64,000 nt of DNA, taken from contig NZ_RZNF01000012.1 in assembly GCF_003992725.1 (NCBI RefSeq), forward strand, positions 310,001 to 374,000. The letters are read 5' to 3'. This DNA comes from Rhodomicrobium lacus (GTDB lineage Bacteria > Pseudomonadota > Alphaproteobacteria > Rhizobiales > Rhodomicrobiaceae). This document shows positions 17,664 through 26,044 of the stretch, piece by piece. The translations under genes and the position numbers were made by a program. The notes under the pieces were generated by a model. It worked only from the letters and a program-made list of their open reading frames with translations, was not told the DNA's origin and did not search any database. The first letter of the stretch is position 1; each line of letters opens with the position of its first letter.

Positions 17664-18356
17664 ATGGGATCGCCCTCCAATCTCAGCATTGAAATCACGC
17701 CGCAGGTTCTGCTCAAAGCTTATGCCTGCGGCATCTTTCCGATGGCCGAAAGCGCCGAGGATACGACGCTCTACTGGATCGAACCGGAACGGCGCGGCAT
17801 CCTCGCCCTCGACGCACTGCACGTGCCGCGCCGGCTCGCCCGCGTCATCCGGCAGGGCAAGTTCGATGTCCGCGTGGACAGCGACTATCATGGCGTGATC
17901 GAAGGCTGCGCATCCTCGCGCGCAGGGCGACGCACCACCTGGATCAACAAGCGCATCCGCGAGCTTTACGCCGATCTCTTCGAGATGGGTTACTGCCACA
18001 CAATAGAGACATGGCGGGACGGCAAGCTTGTCGGCGGGTTGTACGGCGTGGCGCTCGGGCGGTCGTTCTTCGGCGAAAGCATGTTCTCCTACGAAACCGA
18101 CGCGTCGAAGGTGGCGCTCGTCTACCTCGCCGCGAGGCTTCGCTACGGCGATTTCTGCCTGCTCGACACGCAGTTTGTCACCGAACACCTGCGGCAATTC
18201 GGCGCGCAGGAAATCAGCCGCGCGGCATTCCACCGGCGGCTGGAGCGAGCGCTTCAGGGTTTCGGGGCGTTCGACCGTCTCCCGGCCGATATGTCCGCCG
18301 AGGGCGTTTTGCAGCTCGTGAGCCAGACGTCGAAAGTCGGATGCTCCACCGCATGA
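17664..18356 (+). CDS. aat: Leucyl/phenylalanyl-tRNA-protein transferase
   Basis: 230 residues. It has the family signatures YACGIFPMAES near the N-terminus, the WIEPERRGIL strand, and GGLYGVALGRSFFGESMFS (quoted in part) in the GNAT-like core. The enzyme adds Leu or Phe to proteins with N-terminal Arg or Lys, marking them for ClpAP. Downstream of accBC, as in many Rhizobiales. Its last 103 bp overlap, tail to tail, the 3' end of the DUF2155 gene on the other strand. Confidence 0.93.
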   Translation: MGSPSNLSIEITPQVLLKAYACGIFPMAESAEDTTLYWIEPERRGILALDALHVPRRLARVIRQGKFDVRVDSDYHGVIEGCASSRAGRRTTWINKRIRELYADLFEMGYCHTIETWRDGKLVGGLYGVALGRSFFGESMFSYETDASKVALVYLAARLRYGDFCLLDTQFVTEHLRQFGAQEISRAAFHRRLERALQGFGAFDRLPADMSAEGVLQLVSQTSKVGCSTA

Positions 18357-18691
18357 AGCCCAGGGCTCTCCGCGAACGTCCAGCCCGTGAAGATGCGATG
18401 CGACGAGCCGTCCAGCACGACCTCGTCCACCTCGATGAATGCGCTCGTCAGAGGCGTTTCGGTGGACGGCCGCGTATAGCAGGCGCGCGGGGTGATCATC
18501 AACGCGCCGAACGTAACCGTTCGCCCCATGGGTATTTCGAGCGGCTGGACGCGGCCTGTCACCTTGTCGAGCGCCGCGAAGACCGCGACTGAATTCGCGA
18601 GCCTGTCGGCAGAGGCGGGAATGGCCTGCGCCGCGACCGCAAAACCGGCGAGGACCGTCGAAAGAGCTATCTGCCGCGCGTTCATGATCAT
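18254..18691 (-). CDS. DUF2155-domain secreted protein
   Basis: 145 residues with a signal peptide (cleavage near ASAD). The core AVFAALDKVTGRVQPLEIPMG followed by GALMITPRACYTRPSTETP and FTGWTFAESPGLHAVEHPTFDVWLTSC marks DUF2155, a short periplasmic alphaproteobacterial family (motifs quoted in pieces: DKVTGR, ACYTRP, GWTFAESPG, DVWLTSC). Two conserved Cys may pair. Function unknown. In Rhizobiales it usually sits between aat and the NDUFA12-type gene, as here. About 17 residues run past the usual end, inside the aat overlap. Confidence 0.85.
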   Translation of the reverse strand: MIMNARQIALSTVLAGFAVAAQAIPASADRLANSVAVFAALDKVTGRVQPLEIPMGRTVTFGALMITPRACYTRPSTETPLTSAFIEVDEVVLDGSSHRIFTGWTFAESPGLHAVEHPTFDVWLTSCKTPSADISAGRRSNAPKP

Positions 18692-19051
18692 ACCGGAAAG
18701 CCTGGACAGTTGAAGCGTCCCGCGCTCGCGCCGACGCCCGAAGTTCTTGTTGCCGATCGACGTGGCCGCATTGTGAGCGCCTGCCGATCTCCCGAGCAGC
18801 CAGCGCGGCCGCTGTTCACCAATAGATCAGCTCGCGTCAGATCGAAATCGATTTGACACCGGAACACCGATCGAAACCTCACTCTGCCGCATCCGGGTCG
18901 ATGCAAGATCCGGTGCCGTGAGCGAATATGATGGAACGCCACCGCGAAGGGCTTCTCGAAGGGCGCGATCTCCACTGCGAGCCGTCCGGCAGCGCAAGCG
19001 CAGCAAAAACGATGTCTCGACGCCGAAGATCGCTGAACGAACACAAGCGCC
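18692..19051. other. Gene-free gap
   Basis: 360 bp between the DUF2155 start and the methyltransferase stop. No convincing ORF, RNA or strong repeat seen; it probably holds the DUF2155 promoter. Confidence 0.5.
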
Positions 19052-19843
19052 TTATCGCGGCAAAAGTCTGGCGGCGACGCGCAGGCGCACATAATCCGCC
19101 CACCAGCGCCCTTCTTCGTCGCAAAGGCTCGGCCTCAGCAGCTCGACCGCATGTGCGAGCGCCGCTTCGCGGACCTTGCCCGAGAACTGGTCGAAGAATG
19201 GTTTGCGGAACGTTGCGAGCCAGCCCTCGATGCCGGTGGGCAGCGGCGTGGGGCGCGGCACGAGTTCGATTCGCTCGCACATGAGACCGTTTTTATAGAG
19301 AAGCCCTTCATAGGCGCGCGGGCTTGGAAAATACCAGGGATGTGCGAGGGCGGGATTGCCCTGATAGAGGCGTGCCGCCGAGCGCAACGCCGTAACGATG
19401 GCAGCGACATTGCCGAAGCCGCCGAACTCGGCGACAAAACGCCCGTTCGGCTTCAGCACACGGGCGACGCCCTGAACGACATCCTCGGCGCGCGTCATCC
19501 AGTGCAGCGCCGCATTCGAGAACACAGCGTCGAAGTCACGCGGAAGGTCGATCGCCTCGCCGCTCATGGCGCGCGCGTCGAGACCGCTTGCCGTCGCCGC
19601 CGCAAGAAGCGCTTCGCTCGTATCGATGCCGAGAACCGATGCACCGCGCTCCGCGATCTTTGCGGTCAGCGCGCCATCGCCGCAGCCGATGTCGAGCACG
19701 CGCTCGCCGGGTCTGGGATCGAGCCACGACAAAATTTCCGCTCCGAGGTCGGAGACGAAGCGCGCGTTTTCCTCGTAGCCCGCCGCGTTCCAGCTCTGCT
19801 CGCCGGAGGCCGCGCGCGCATGAATTGGGGGCTTATTCGGCAT
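19052..19843 (-). CDS. Class I SAM-dependent methyltransferase
   Basis: The ATG at 19841-19843 overlaps the stop of the NDUFA12-type gene by 11 bp, so the pair is coupled. 263 residues: SAM-binding motif I VLDIGCGDGALT, motif II GIDTSEALL, a FDAVFSNAALHWM region, and RVLKPNGRFVAEFGG. This resembles the trans-aconitate/ubiquinone-type methyltransferase group. The substrate is unknown; coupling with a complex I assembly-type protein is suggestive only. Confidence 0.75.
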   Translation of the reverse strand: MPNKPPIHARAASGEQSWNAAGYEENARFVSDLGAEILSWLDPRPGERVLDIGCGDGALTAKIAERGASVLGIDTSEALLAAATASGLDARAMSGEAIDLPRDFDAVFSNAALHWMTRAEDVVQGVARVLKPNGRFVAEFGGFGNVAAIVTALRSAARLYQGNPALAHPWYFPSPRAYEGLLYKNGLMCERIELVPRPTPLPTGIEGWLATFRKPFFDQFSGKVREAALAHAVELLRPSLCDEEGRWWADYVRLRVAARLLPR

Positions 19844-20231
19844 TCCAGGGCTGATAATCGCCATCGCCTTTCGGACGGCGCATCTCGCCGACGAGGCTGC
19901 CTTGCGGACGATAGGCCAACGGCGTGCCGGTCAGGTTCGGCTGATGCGGCTTCTGCCACGGGCGCGAATGATAGGTATCTTCAGTCGGCGGCGTATCGAC
20001 GATGTAGTGCAGCCAGCCGAACCAATCGGGGGGAACCTTGCTCGGCTCCGCATAACCCTTGTAGATGACCCAGCGGCGCGGCCTGCCAGCCGTGCCGGTC
20101 CCGCTCGCGTCCTGATAGTAGCGATTGCCTTCGTCGTCTTCGCCGACGAAGATGCCGCGCGCGTTCGTGTAGAGCTTCGTCGACAGCGTAGCGCCGTTCC
20201 ACCAGGTAAAAATGTCGCTGAACCAGCCCAT
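19833..20231 (-). CDS. NDUFA12-type NADH:ubiquinone oxidoreductase accessory subunit
   Basis: 132 residues starting MGWFSDIFTWWNGATLSTKLYTNARG; this and the run GRPRRWVIYKGYAEPSKVPPDWFGWLHY identify the B17.2/NDUFA12 family (key pieces: WWNGATL, VPPDWFGWLH, PHQPNLTGT). The mitochondrial homologue is an accessory subunit of complex I; alphaproteobacteria keep it. It sits at the matrix/cytoplasm side. The start is the ATG at 20229-20231, as the longer frame has no similarity. Confidence 0.9.
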   Translation of the reverse strand: MGWFSDIFTWWNGATLSTKLYTNARGIFVGEDDEGNRYYQDASGTGTAGRPRRWVIYKGYAEPSKVPPDWFGWLHYIVDTPPTEDTYHSRPWQKPHQPNLTGTPLAYRPQGSLVGEMRRPKGDGDYQPWNAE

Positions 20232-20319
20232 ACATGCCCTCGGTCTTTGACCTGCTTTTACGCGAATCACAGGCGGGCGTCCACACATTCGCGGCCATGA
20301 AGGCACCCTTGCGCATCGC

Positions 20320-21210
20320 TCAGCCCGCGCGCGGCTTCCCGGCAAGCCAGGGCATGACCCCCGAGAAATCCTTGTCGGCGCCGCCTTCCGCGACGAACGC
20401 CTCGTAAAGTTCGGCAGCGTGGCGTCCGAGCGGCGTCTCGGCGCCCACGCTTTCCGCCGCGCGTTGGCTGAGCTTCAAGTCTTTCAGCATGAGAGGCGCC
20501 GAAAATCCGGGCTTGTAATCGTTGTCGGCAGGTGAATTCGGCCCGATGCCCGGCACGGGACAATAGGTGTCGATCGACCAGCAACGCCCCGAAGACGTGG
20601 ACACCACATCGAACATGGCTTTTCGGTCGAGGCCGAGCTTGTCCGCCAGCGAGAACGCCTCGCACACAGCGATCATTGAAACGGCCAGCACCATGTTGTT
20701 GCAGATTTTCGCCGCCTGCCCCGCGCCCCGGTCACCGCAGTGAACGAGCGTCCTGCCCATGCGCGACAGGATCGGCCGCGCCGCTTCGAACGCCGCCTCG
20801 CTGCCGCCCACCATAAACGTAAGCGTGCCTGCGGCGGCGCCCGCCACACCGCCCGAAACCGGCGCGTCGAGCGACTTCAGTCCGGCATTCGCGGCCGCCT
20901 CGTGCGCCGCGCGCGCATTCTCCACGTCCACCGTCGAGCAGTCGATCAGAAGCGCGCCGGGCCGCGCCGCCGCGATGACCTCATCGTAGACGGACGCGAG
21001 AATCGCGCCGTTCGGCAGCATGGTCACAACCGCGTCGGCATCCGCTGCCGCATCGGCGCAGCTGGCCGCCATCGCGATCCCGGCGGCTTGTGCCCGCTCC
21101 GACGCCCAGGGCGTCGTGTCGAAGCCTTTCACGTCGAACCCCGCCCTCGCGAGATTGACCGCCATGGGCAGCCCCATATTGCCGAGCCCGATGAATGCGA
21201 TCCGTTGCAT
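20320..21210 (-). CDS. mmsB: 3-hydroxyisobutyrate dehydrogenase
   Basis: 296 residues from ATG 21208-21210, with GAGGAAAC upstream. N-terminal Rossmann motif IAFIGLGNMGLPMAVNL, the DAPVSGGVAGAAAGTLTFMVGG substrate-binding loop, and the catalytic Lys in GAGQAAKICNNM define the beta-hydroxyacid dehydrogenase family. It oxidises 3-hydroxyisobutyrate to methylmalonate semialdehyde in valine breakdown. It follows mmsA by 40 bp, whose product uses this semialdehyde. Confidence 0.9.
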   Translation of the reverse strand: MQRIAFIGLGNMGLPMAVNLARAGFDVKGFDTTPWASERAQAAGIAMAASCADAAADADAVVTMLPNGAILASVYDEVIAAARPGALLIDCSTVDVENARAAHEAAANAGLKSLDAPVSGGVAGAAAGTLTFMVGGSEAAFEAARPILSRMGRTLVHCGDRGAGQAAKICNNMVLAVSMIAVCEAFSLADKLGLDRKAMFDVVSTSSGRCWSIDTYCPVPGIGPNSPADNDYKPGFSAPLMLKDLKLSQRAAESVGAETPLGRHAAELYEAFVAEGGADKDFSGVMPWLAGKPRAG

Positions 21211-21250
21211 GGCCGTTTCCTCGTTTTTTGATCTTTTGGGCGGGCGACAG

Positions 21251-22759
21251 TCACGACATGGTCGGAATGACGAAGCTCGCGCCTTCCTTGACACCCGATG
21301 GCCAGCGCGATGTGACGGTCTTCGTCTTCGTATAGAAGCGGAACCCGTCCGCGCCGAACTGGTTCAGATCGCCGAAGCCCGAGCGCTTCCAGCCGCCGAA
21401 CGTGTAGTAGGCGAGCGGCACCGGAATCGGCACGTTGATGCCGACCATGCCGACATTCACGCGGGCCGCGAAGTCGCGGGCCGTGTCGCCGTCGCGGGTG
21501 AAGATGGAGACGCCGTTACCGTAAGGATTGTCCATCGTCAGGCGCAGCGCGTCGTCGTAGGTCCGAGCGCGCACGACCGAAAGCACGGGGCCGAAAATCT
21601 CTTCCTCGTAAATTGCCATATCCGCCGTCACATGGTCGAAGAGGCAGGGGCCGACAAAGAAGCCGTCCTCATACCCTTGCAGCGAGAAGCCCCGCCCATC
21701 GACGGCGAGCGTAGCGCCCTCCTCCACGCCCTTGCCGATCAGCCCGAGCACGCGGCGTTTCGCTTCCGCCGTAACGAGCGGGCCGAAGTCGGCGTCTTCG
21801 CTCGTATAGGGCCCGACCTTCAGCCCCTCGACCCGGGGGATGAGCCGTTCCATCAGCCGGTCCGCCGTGCCCTCGCCGAAAGGCACCGCCACCGAAATCG
21901 CCATGCAGCGCTCGCCCGCCGCGCCGTAGCCAGCGCCGACGAGCGCATCCGCCGCCTGATCGAGATCCGCGTCAGGCGCGATCAGCATGTGATTCTTCGC
22001 GCCGCCAAAACATTGGACGCGCTTTCCCGCCGCGCAGCCGCGCGTGTAGATATATTCGGCGATGGGTGTGGAGCCGACGAAGCCCACGGCCTGAATGTCG
22101 GGATCGTCGAGGATCGCGTCCACCGCTTCCTTGTCGCCGTTGACGACGTTCAGCACGCCATCGGGCAGACCCGCCTCCTGCATCAACTCGGCGAGCATCA
22201 GCGGCACGGACGGCGCGCGCTCGGACGGCTTCAGGATGAAGGCGTTGCCCGCCGCAATGGCCGGTCCGAATTTCCACATCGGGATCATGGCCGGGAAGTT
22301 GAACGGCGTGATGCCCGCGACGACGCCGAGCGGCTGGCGCATGGACCAGATGTCGATACCGGGCCCCGCGCCCTCGGAGAACTCGCCCTTCATGAAGTGG
22401 GGCGCACCGATACAGAACTCGATCACCTCAAGGCCGCGGATCACATCGCCTCTCGCGTCGGGCAACGTCTTGCCATGTTCGCGCGAGATCGCCTCGGCAA
22501 GCCTGTCCATGTCGCGATGTAGAAGCTGTACCAAAGCCATCATGACGCGGCCGCGCTTCTGCGGATTGGTCGCGGCCCAGGCGGGCTGCGCGGCCTTCGC
22601 GTTCTCCACAGCCGCGCGGATTTCCGCCCCGCTCGCGAGCGCCACCGTCTTCTCTGGCCGCCCCGTCGCCGGATTGAACACCGCCGCGAAACGGCCGGAC
22701 GTTCCGGCGACGCGGCTTCCCCCGATGAAATGCCCCAGTTCCTTGTGGCCCAAAGTCAT
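21251..22759 (-). CDS. mmsA: CoA-acylating methylmalonate-semialdehyde dehydrogenase
   Basis: 502 residues from ATG 22757-22759 after GGAGGCGAC. ALDH-fold with the MMSDH-typical TPFNFPAMIPMWKF, LKPSERAPS, GFVGST and the catalytic Cys in GAAGERCMAIS. It makes propionyl-CoA (or acetyl-CoA from malonate semialdehyde) with NAD and CoA. It forms an operon with mmsB. The longer upstream open frame is rejected because it has no conserved content. It lies 190 bp downstream of cooA, so read-through from that gene is possible. Confidence 0.93.
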   Translation of the reverse strand: MTLGHKELGHFIGGSRVAGTSGRFAAVFNPATGRPEKTVALASGAEIRAAVENAKAAQPAWAATNPQKRGRVMMALVQLLHRDMDRLAEAISREHGKTLPDARGDVIRGLEVIEFCIGAPHFMKGEFSEGAGPGIDIWSMRQPLGVVAGITPFNFPAMIPMWKFGPAIAAGNAFILKPSERAPSVPLMLAELMQEAGLPDGVLNVVNGDKEAVDAILDDPDIQAVGFVGSTPIAEYIYTRGCAAGKRVQCFGGAKNHMLIAPDADLDQAADALVGAGYGAAGERCMAISVAVPFGEGTADRLMERLIPRVEGLKVGPYTSEDADFGPLVTAEAKRRVLGLIGKGVEEGATLAVDGRGFSLQGYEDGFFVGPCLFDHVTADMAIYEEEIFGPVLSVVRARTYDDALRLTMDNPYGNGVSIFTRDGDTARDFAARVNVGMVGINVPIPVPLAYYTFGGWKRSGFGDLNQFGADGFRFYTKTKTVTSRWPSGVKEGASFVIPTMS

Positions 22760-22949
22760 GTCGCCTCCATTTTCGGGCTGGCGTTGCTCCCGCAACCATG
22801 ATGGCGCTGGGCGGATTGCGTCAGCAAGCCCAAACGCTGAGCATTCGACCAAAGCGGGGAGCGCCGGGAGGAACGTTTCCCCCGTCGTGGCCGGGTGTGA
22901 AAGAAGCGAAGATCCACGTGGCGGCTGTGTCGCCGGGCGCGGCCGCCAG

Positions 22950-23654
22950 CTACTGCGCGAGGCTTGCCGCCTCCTCGGGCGGGGGAAATGCCGTCCCGGC
23001 CGCAGCCGCGAGCCGTCCGACATCGGCGATCGTATAGTTGGAGCGGCCTTTCCTGCTGATGAGCCCCTCCCGCATGAGGCTGTTCAGCGCGGCGGAGGTT
23101 GTCTGGCGAGACGAGCCGACAAGGTTGGCAATTTCCTCGACGGTCAACTCTATGAAAAGCCGGATTTCGGTTCCGTCGCCTCCCAGTGCGGCGACATTCC
23201 TCCGCTCCGCCCTCGCGCGGTCGAGGAAGAAGCGAGCGAGCCGCTGCTTTATGTCCCGGAACATCAGATCCTCGATCGTCCGCATGCAGCCCATCATCGC
23301 CCGGCCGAGGATGCCAATGAGGCCGAACGCCAGGGACGGATTTTCCTCAAGCTTCTTCGCGAAGGTCGCGATGTCGGCGTAGCGGATATCGGTCTTTTCG
23401 ACGGCCTCGATCAGGCAGCCGGAATGCGTGCAGAACATGTCGCCGGGGACGAGGTAGAACAGCGTCATCTCGCGGTCCTCGCCGATCAGATAGACGCGCA
23501 GCTTGCCGTGCATCACCACCAGGACGCCGTCGCGATCAAGAAGGCCCGCGCTGATGAGCGCTCCCTTCTCGTGACCTTGCGCAATGAAGCCGTCGAAAAA
23601 GGAGGCTCCCGAAGGCTTCGCGAGGATGTCGTCGATACTGAAACGCGGCGGCAT
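22950..23654 (-). CDS. cooA: CooA-like carbon monoxide-sensing heme transcription factor (CRP/FNR family)
   Basis: 234 residues, GAGGT ribosome site before the ATG. It aligns without gaps through the sensor domain to Rhodospirillum rubrum CooA as I recall it: it starts MPPRF (Pro2, a heme ligand), has GDMFCTHSGC with Cys75 and His77 (the other two axial ligands), then the C-helix GLIGILGRAM (111-120) that senses CO, the shared RTIEDLMF hinge, and the HTH IANLVGSSRQTTSAALNSL. In R. rubrum CO replaces Pro2 and activates CO-oxidation genes. No coo genes are here. It sits 150 bp downstream of the iorA-iorB-ligase genes, same strand. Confidence 0.9.
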   Translation of the reverse strand: MPPRFSIDDILAKPSGASFFDGFIAQGHEKGALISAGLLDRDGVLVVMHGKLRVYLIGEDREMTLFYLVPGDMFCTHSGCLIEAVEKTDIRYADIATFAKKLEENPSLAFGLIGILGRAMMGCMRTIEDLMFRDIKQRLARFFLDRARAERRNVAALGGDGTEIRLFIELTVEEIANLVGSSRQTTSAALNSLMREGLISRKGRSNYTIADVGRLAAAAGTAFPPPEEAASLAQ

Positions 23655-23678
23655 GGGCTTCTACCTCGGCAGGGACTC

Positions 23679-23695
23679 TCTTCGCGGAGCGAAGA
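23679..23695. promoter_or_regulatory. Hairpin in the cooA leader
   Basis: TCTTCGC-GGA-GCGAAGA is a perfect 7-bp inverted repeat with a 3-base loop, 25 bp before the cooA start. It could shape the mRNA leader or end transcription from the upstream ligase gene. It does not match the TGTCA-N6-CGACA pattern of known CooA sites. Confidence 0.35.
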
Positions 23696-23804
23696 CGGAC
23701 GTCGCTTCGAGTCTTCACGCGTGCCGCGGCCTGTCAATCGCTCATCTTTTTGGGGGCCGTCTCGCCGCTCTTTGTTCCTGCCTGGCGGTGAACTGTCCGA
23801 TCCA

Positions 23805-25418
23805 TCAGCGCGACACTTTGATGCCAGCCTTCTCGCGGTCAAACACGTTTGAAAGCGTTGCTAACGCTCGTTCTCTAAGTTTGTATTTCTGGATTTTTTC
23901 GGTTGGAGTCAGCGGGAACTCATCGACAAAATCGACATAACGCGGAACCATATAGTAAGGCATCCGGCCGTCGCAGAAGCGGATGATCCCCTCGGCTGTG
24001 AGCGCCGCCCCCTCCCGCGCCTTCACGTAGATCATGACCTCATCCTCGGAAAGCTCCGAAGGAACCGCAATGGCCGCCACATCGTCGATATCCGGGTGCT
24101 GCCTGACGAGGGCTTCCAATTCCTGCGTGGAAATGTTTTCGCCGCGCCGCCGGATGCTGTCCTTGATGCGATCGACGTACCAGAACCAGCCGTCCTCGTC
24201 TTTCCACGCGCGGTCGCCCGTGTGGAACCAAAAGTTGCGGTTGTTGGAGACGGTTGCCTCCGCCATCTGGTCGTAGCCGAGCATCACGCGCCACGGATCG
24301 GCGGGCCGGAAGACAAGTTCGCCGATTTCGCCGGCAGGTAGCTCGACGTCATTCTCATCGACGATCCTGACTTCGGCGTCGCCGCGCGGCTTGCCCATGG
24401 ACGCCATCTTGTCAAGAGGATCGCCGGGCAGATACATCACGATCGGGAAATTTTCGCTCATCGAGAACCACGTCACGTTCTTGAGCGCGAAGCGGGATTC
24501 GAATTTCTGGATGAAATCTGCGGGCGTCGGCACGGTGAAGCAAAGGCGAACGGGGTTGTCCGCATCGTCAGGGCGTTCCGGCTGGTTCCAGATGATGGTG
24601 ATCATCGCCCCCAGCGCGGCAAACTGTGTTGCCCCCGCAGCCCGGATTTCGTCCCAGAAGCGGCTCGCGGAAAACCGGCGCGACAGCGCAACCTCGGCGT
24701 CGGTCCATATCGCCGTGTAGGAAGTGTTCCAGATCGCGTTGACATGAAAGAGCGGCAGACAGGTGTACAGGATATCGTCACGGGAAAGCGACGTGTGCCG
24801 CGTGAAAATCTCGGCCGTACCCCAGCCTTGCGCCTGGGCGGCGAGAACGCCTTTCGAGGGCCCCGTCGTCCCGGAGGTAAAGAGCACAAAATGCGGGTCC
24901 GAAAATCTCACATCAACGTCCGGCGTGGCGTCGCTTCCCTTTTCGACGCCCTCGAATCCCTGCGCCGTCACGCCACGAAAACTTCGCACCGCGGCGCCCT
25001 TCCCCCGCACGATGACGAGGCGCACATCCGTAAGGTCTTCTTCATACGCCCACAGCCTGTCGGAGAGTTCCGCTTCCACGACGACCGCCACGCAGCGAGC
25101 TTTCTGAACAAAGTACCGCAGCAGATCTCCGCGTGCGGCCGAGTTGATCGGCACCGCAACCGCGCCGATCTTGCCGAGCGCGAGTTCTATGAGCAAAAGG
25201 TCGGGCGTGTTGTCGAGCAGAAGGCCGACACGCTCGCCCTTGCGGATACCGAGGTCCGCAAATCCGTTGGCGAGGCGGTTGGTCCGCACATGCAACTCCT
25301 CATAGGAGACGCGGCTGTGTTCAAAGGTGAGAAAAGTCTTGCCGCCGTTCTTGCGCGCCTTGTCCGCAAGAATGTGTCCGACCGTCCTGTCGGTCAGCGC
25401 ATATTGCTCGAATGCCAT
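23805..25418 (-). CDS. Acyl-CoA ligase (AMP-binding; crotonobetaine/carnitine-CoA ligase-like)
   Basis: 537 residues from ATG 25416-25418, only 2 bp after the iorB stop. ANL superfamily: P-loop LFTSGTTGPSKGV, substrate region LPLFHVNAIWNTSY, the FWFHTGDRAWKDEDGWFWYVDR hinge (in part GDRAWKDEDG), and RRGENIS before the C-terminal domain with catalytic Lys in PTEKIQKYKLRE. The crotonobetaine/carnitine ligase-like branch (CaiC) has this layout, but aryl-acid ligases are close. Coupling to iorAB suggests it activates or shunts acids related to the 2-oxoacid pathway (inference). Confidence 0.8.
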   Translation of the reverse strand: MAFEQYALTDRTVGHILADKARKNGGKTFLTFEHSRVSYEELHVRTNRLANGFADLGIRKGERVGLLLDNTPDLLLIELALGKIGAVAVPINSAARGDLLRYFVQKARCVAVVVEAELSDRLWAYEEDLTDVRLVIVRGKGAAVRSFRGVTAQGFEGVEKGSDATPDVDVRFSDPHFVLFTSGTTGPSKGVLAAQAQGWGTAEIFTRHTSLSRDDILYTCLPLFHVNAIWNTSYTAIWTDAEVALSRRFSASRFWDEIRAAGATQFAALGAMITIIWNQPERPDDADNPVRLCFTVPTPADFIQKFESRFALKNVTWFSMSENFPIVMYLPGDPLDKMASMGKPRGDAEVRIVDENDVELPAGEIGELVFRPADPWRVMLGYDQMAEATVSNNRNFWFHTGDRAWKDEDGWFWYVDRIKDSIRRRGENISTQELEALVRQHPDIDDVAAIAVPSELSEDEVMIYVKAREGAALTAEGIIRFCDGRMPYYMVPRYVDFVDEFPLTPTEKIQKYKLRERALATLSNVFDREKAGIKVSR

Positions 25419-25420
25419 TT

Positions 25421-26044
25421 TCAACTCTTCGATGAATGGTAGGCTTCAATCCCGGCCCTGAAACCGTCGCGATTGCGCGCGCCGGTATCGCGGGGGGACA
25501 GGGCGAAAATCGTCTCTACGATGATGTCGAGCGAGACGGGAAGTCGGCCGGAGGCGAAAGCAGCGCCGAGCAGGATCGCGTTGGCTCCCGCGCGACTTTT
25601 CACGACATCGAAGGCAAGCCGTGTCGCCGGGATCGCGGTTACGCGCGCTACGCCCCGCGTGGCCAGATGCTGCTGGATCTCTTCCACCGAATCCGCAGCA
25701 ATGGGTGCCTTCAACAGATGGTTTGGCTCGCCGTTGACACGAACAAAAGCGTCGTTCGTGATCACTTCGGTTCCGGCATTTGCGAAAAGGAGGCTCGTCC
25801 TGAAAGTCTCAAACGGTTCGAGCCCGATGATGAGATCCCCCTCGCGCGGGCGGATGCGGGGTGAAAGAAAACGGTCGCCGGTTCGGATATGAGCCGAGGT
25901 AATCGCGAAGCGATGCGTTATGGCAGGGTATTCAGTGGCTGCGAACCGAAGACCCGCGCGATCAAGCGCAGCCACAATGATTTTCGAGGCAAGAATAATG
26001 CCCTGCCCGGACTGGCCGACAATGATGATGTTGCTGTTCGTCAT
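25421..26044 (-). CDS. iorB: Indolepyruvate-type 2-oxoacid oxidoreductase, gamma-like subunit
   Basis: 207 residues starting with GQSGQGIILASKIIV, the conserved glycine-rich loop of the gamma/IorB domain of 2-oxoacid:ferredoxin oxidoreductases. It contains the TEYPAITHRFAITSAHIRTGD segment. IorB partners IorA to convert aryl 2-oxoacids (indolepyruvate, phenylpyruvate) to aryl-acetyl-CoA with reduction of a low-potential acceptor. The start overlaps the iorA stop by one base (TGATG), and the ligase gene follows 2 bp after the stop. Confidence 0.85.
   Translation of the reverse strand: MTNSNIIIVGQSGQGIILASKIIVAALDRAGLRFAATEYPAITHRFAITSAHIRTGDRFLSPRIRPREGDLIIGLEPFETFRTSLLFANAGTEVITNDAFVRVNGEPNHLLKAPIAADSVEEIQQHLATRGVARVTAIPATRLAFDVVKSRAGANAILLGAAFASGRLPVSLDIIVETIFALSPRDTGARNRDGFRAGIEAYHSSKS

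Noticed and set aside
22760-22949. Separate gene between cooA and mmsA (79-codon plus frame nearby)
   Set aside because: No conserved residues or good ribosome site; it lies in the cooA-mmsA gap and the cooA 3' end.
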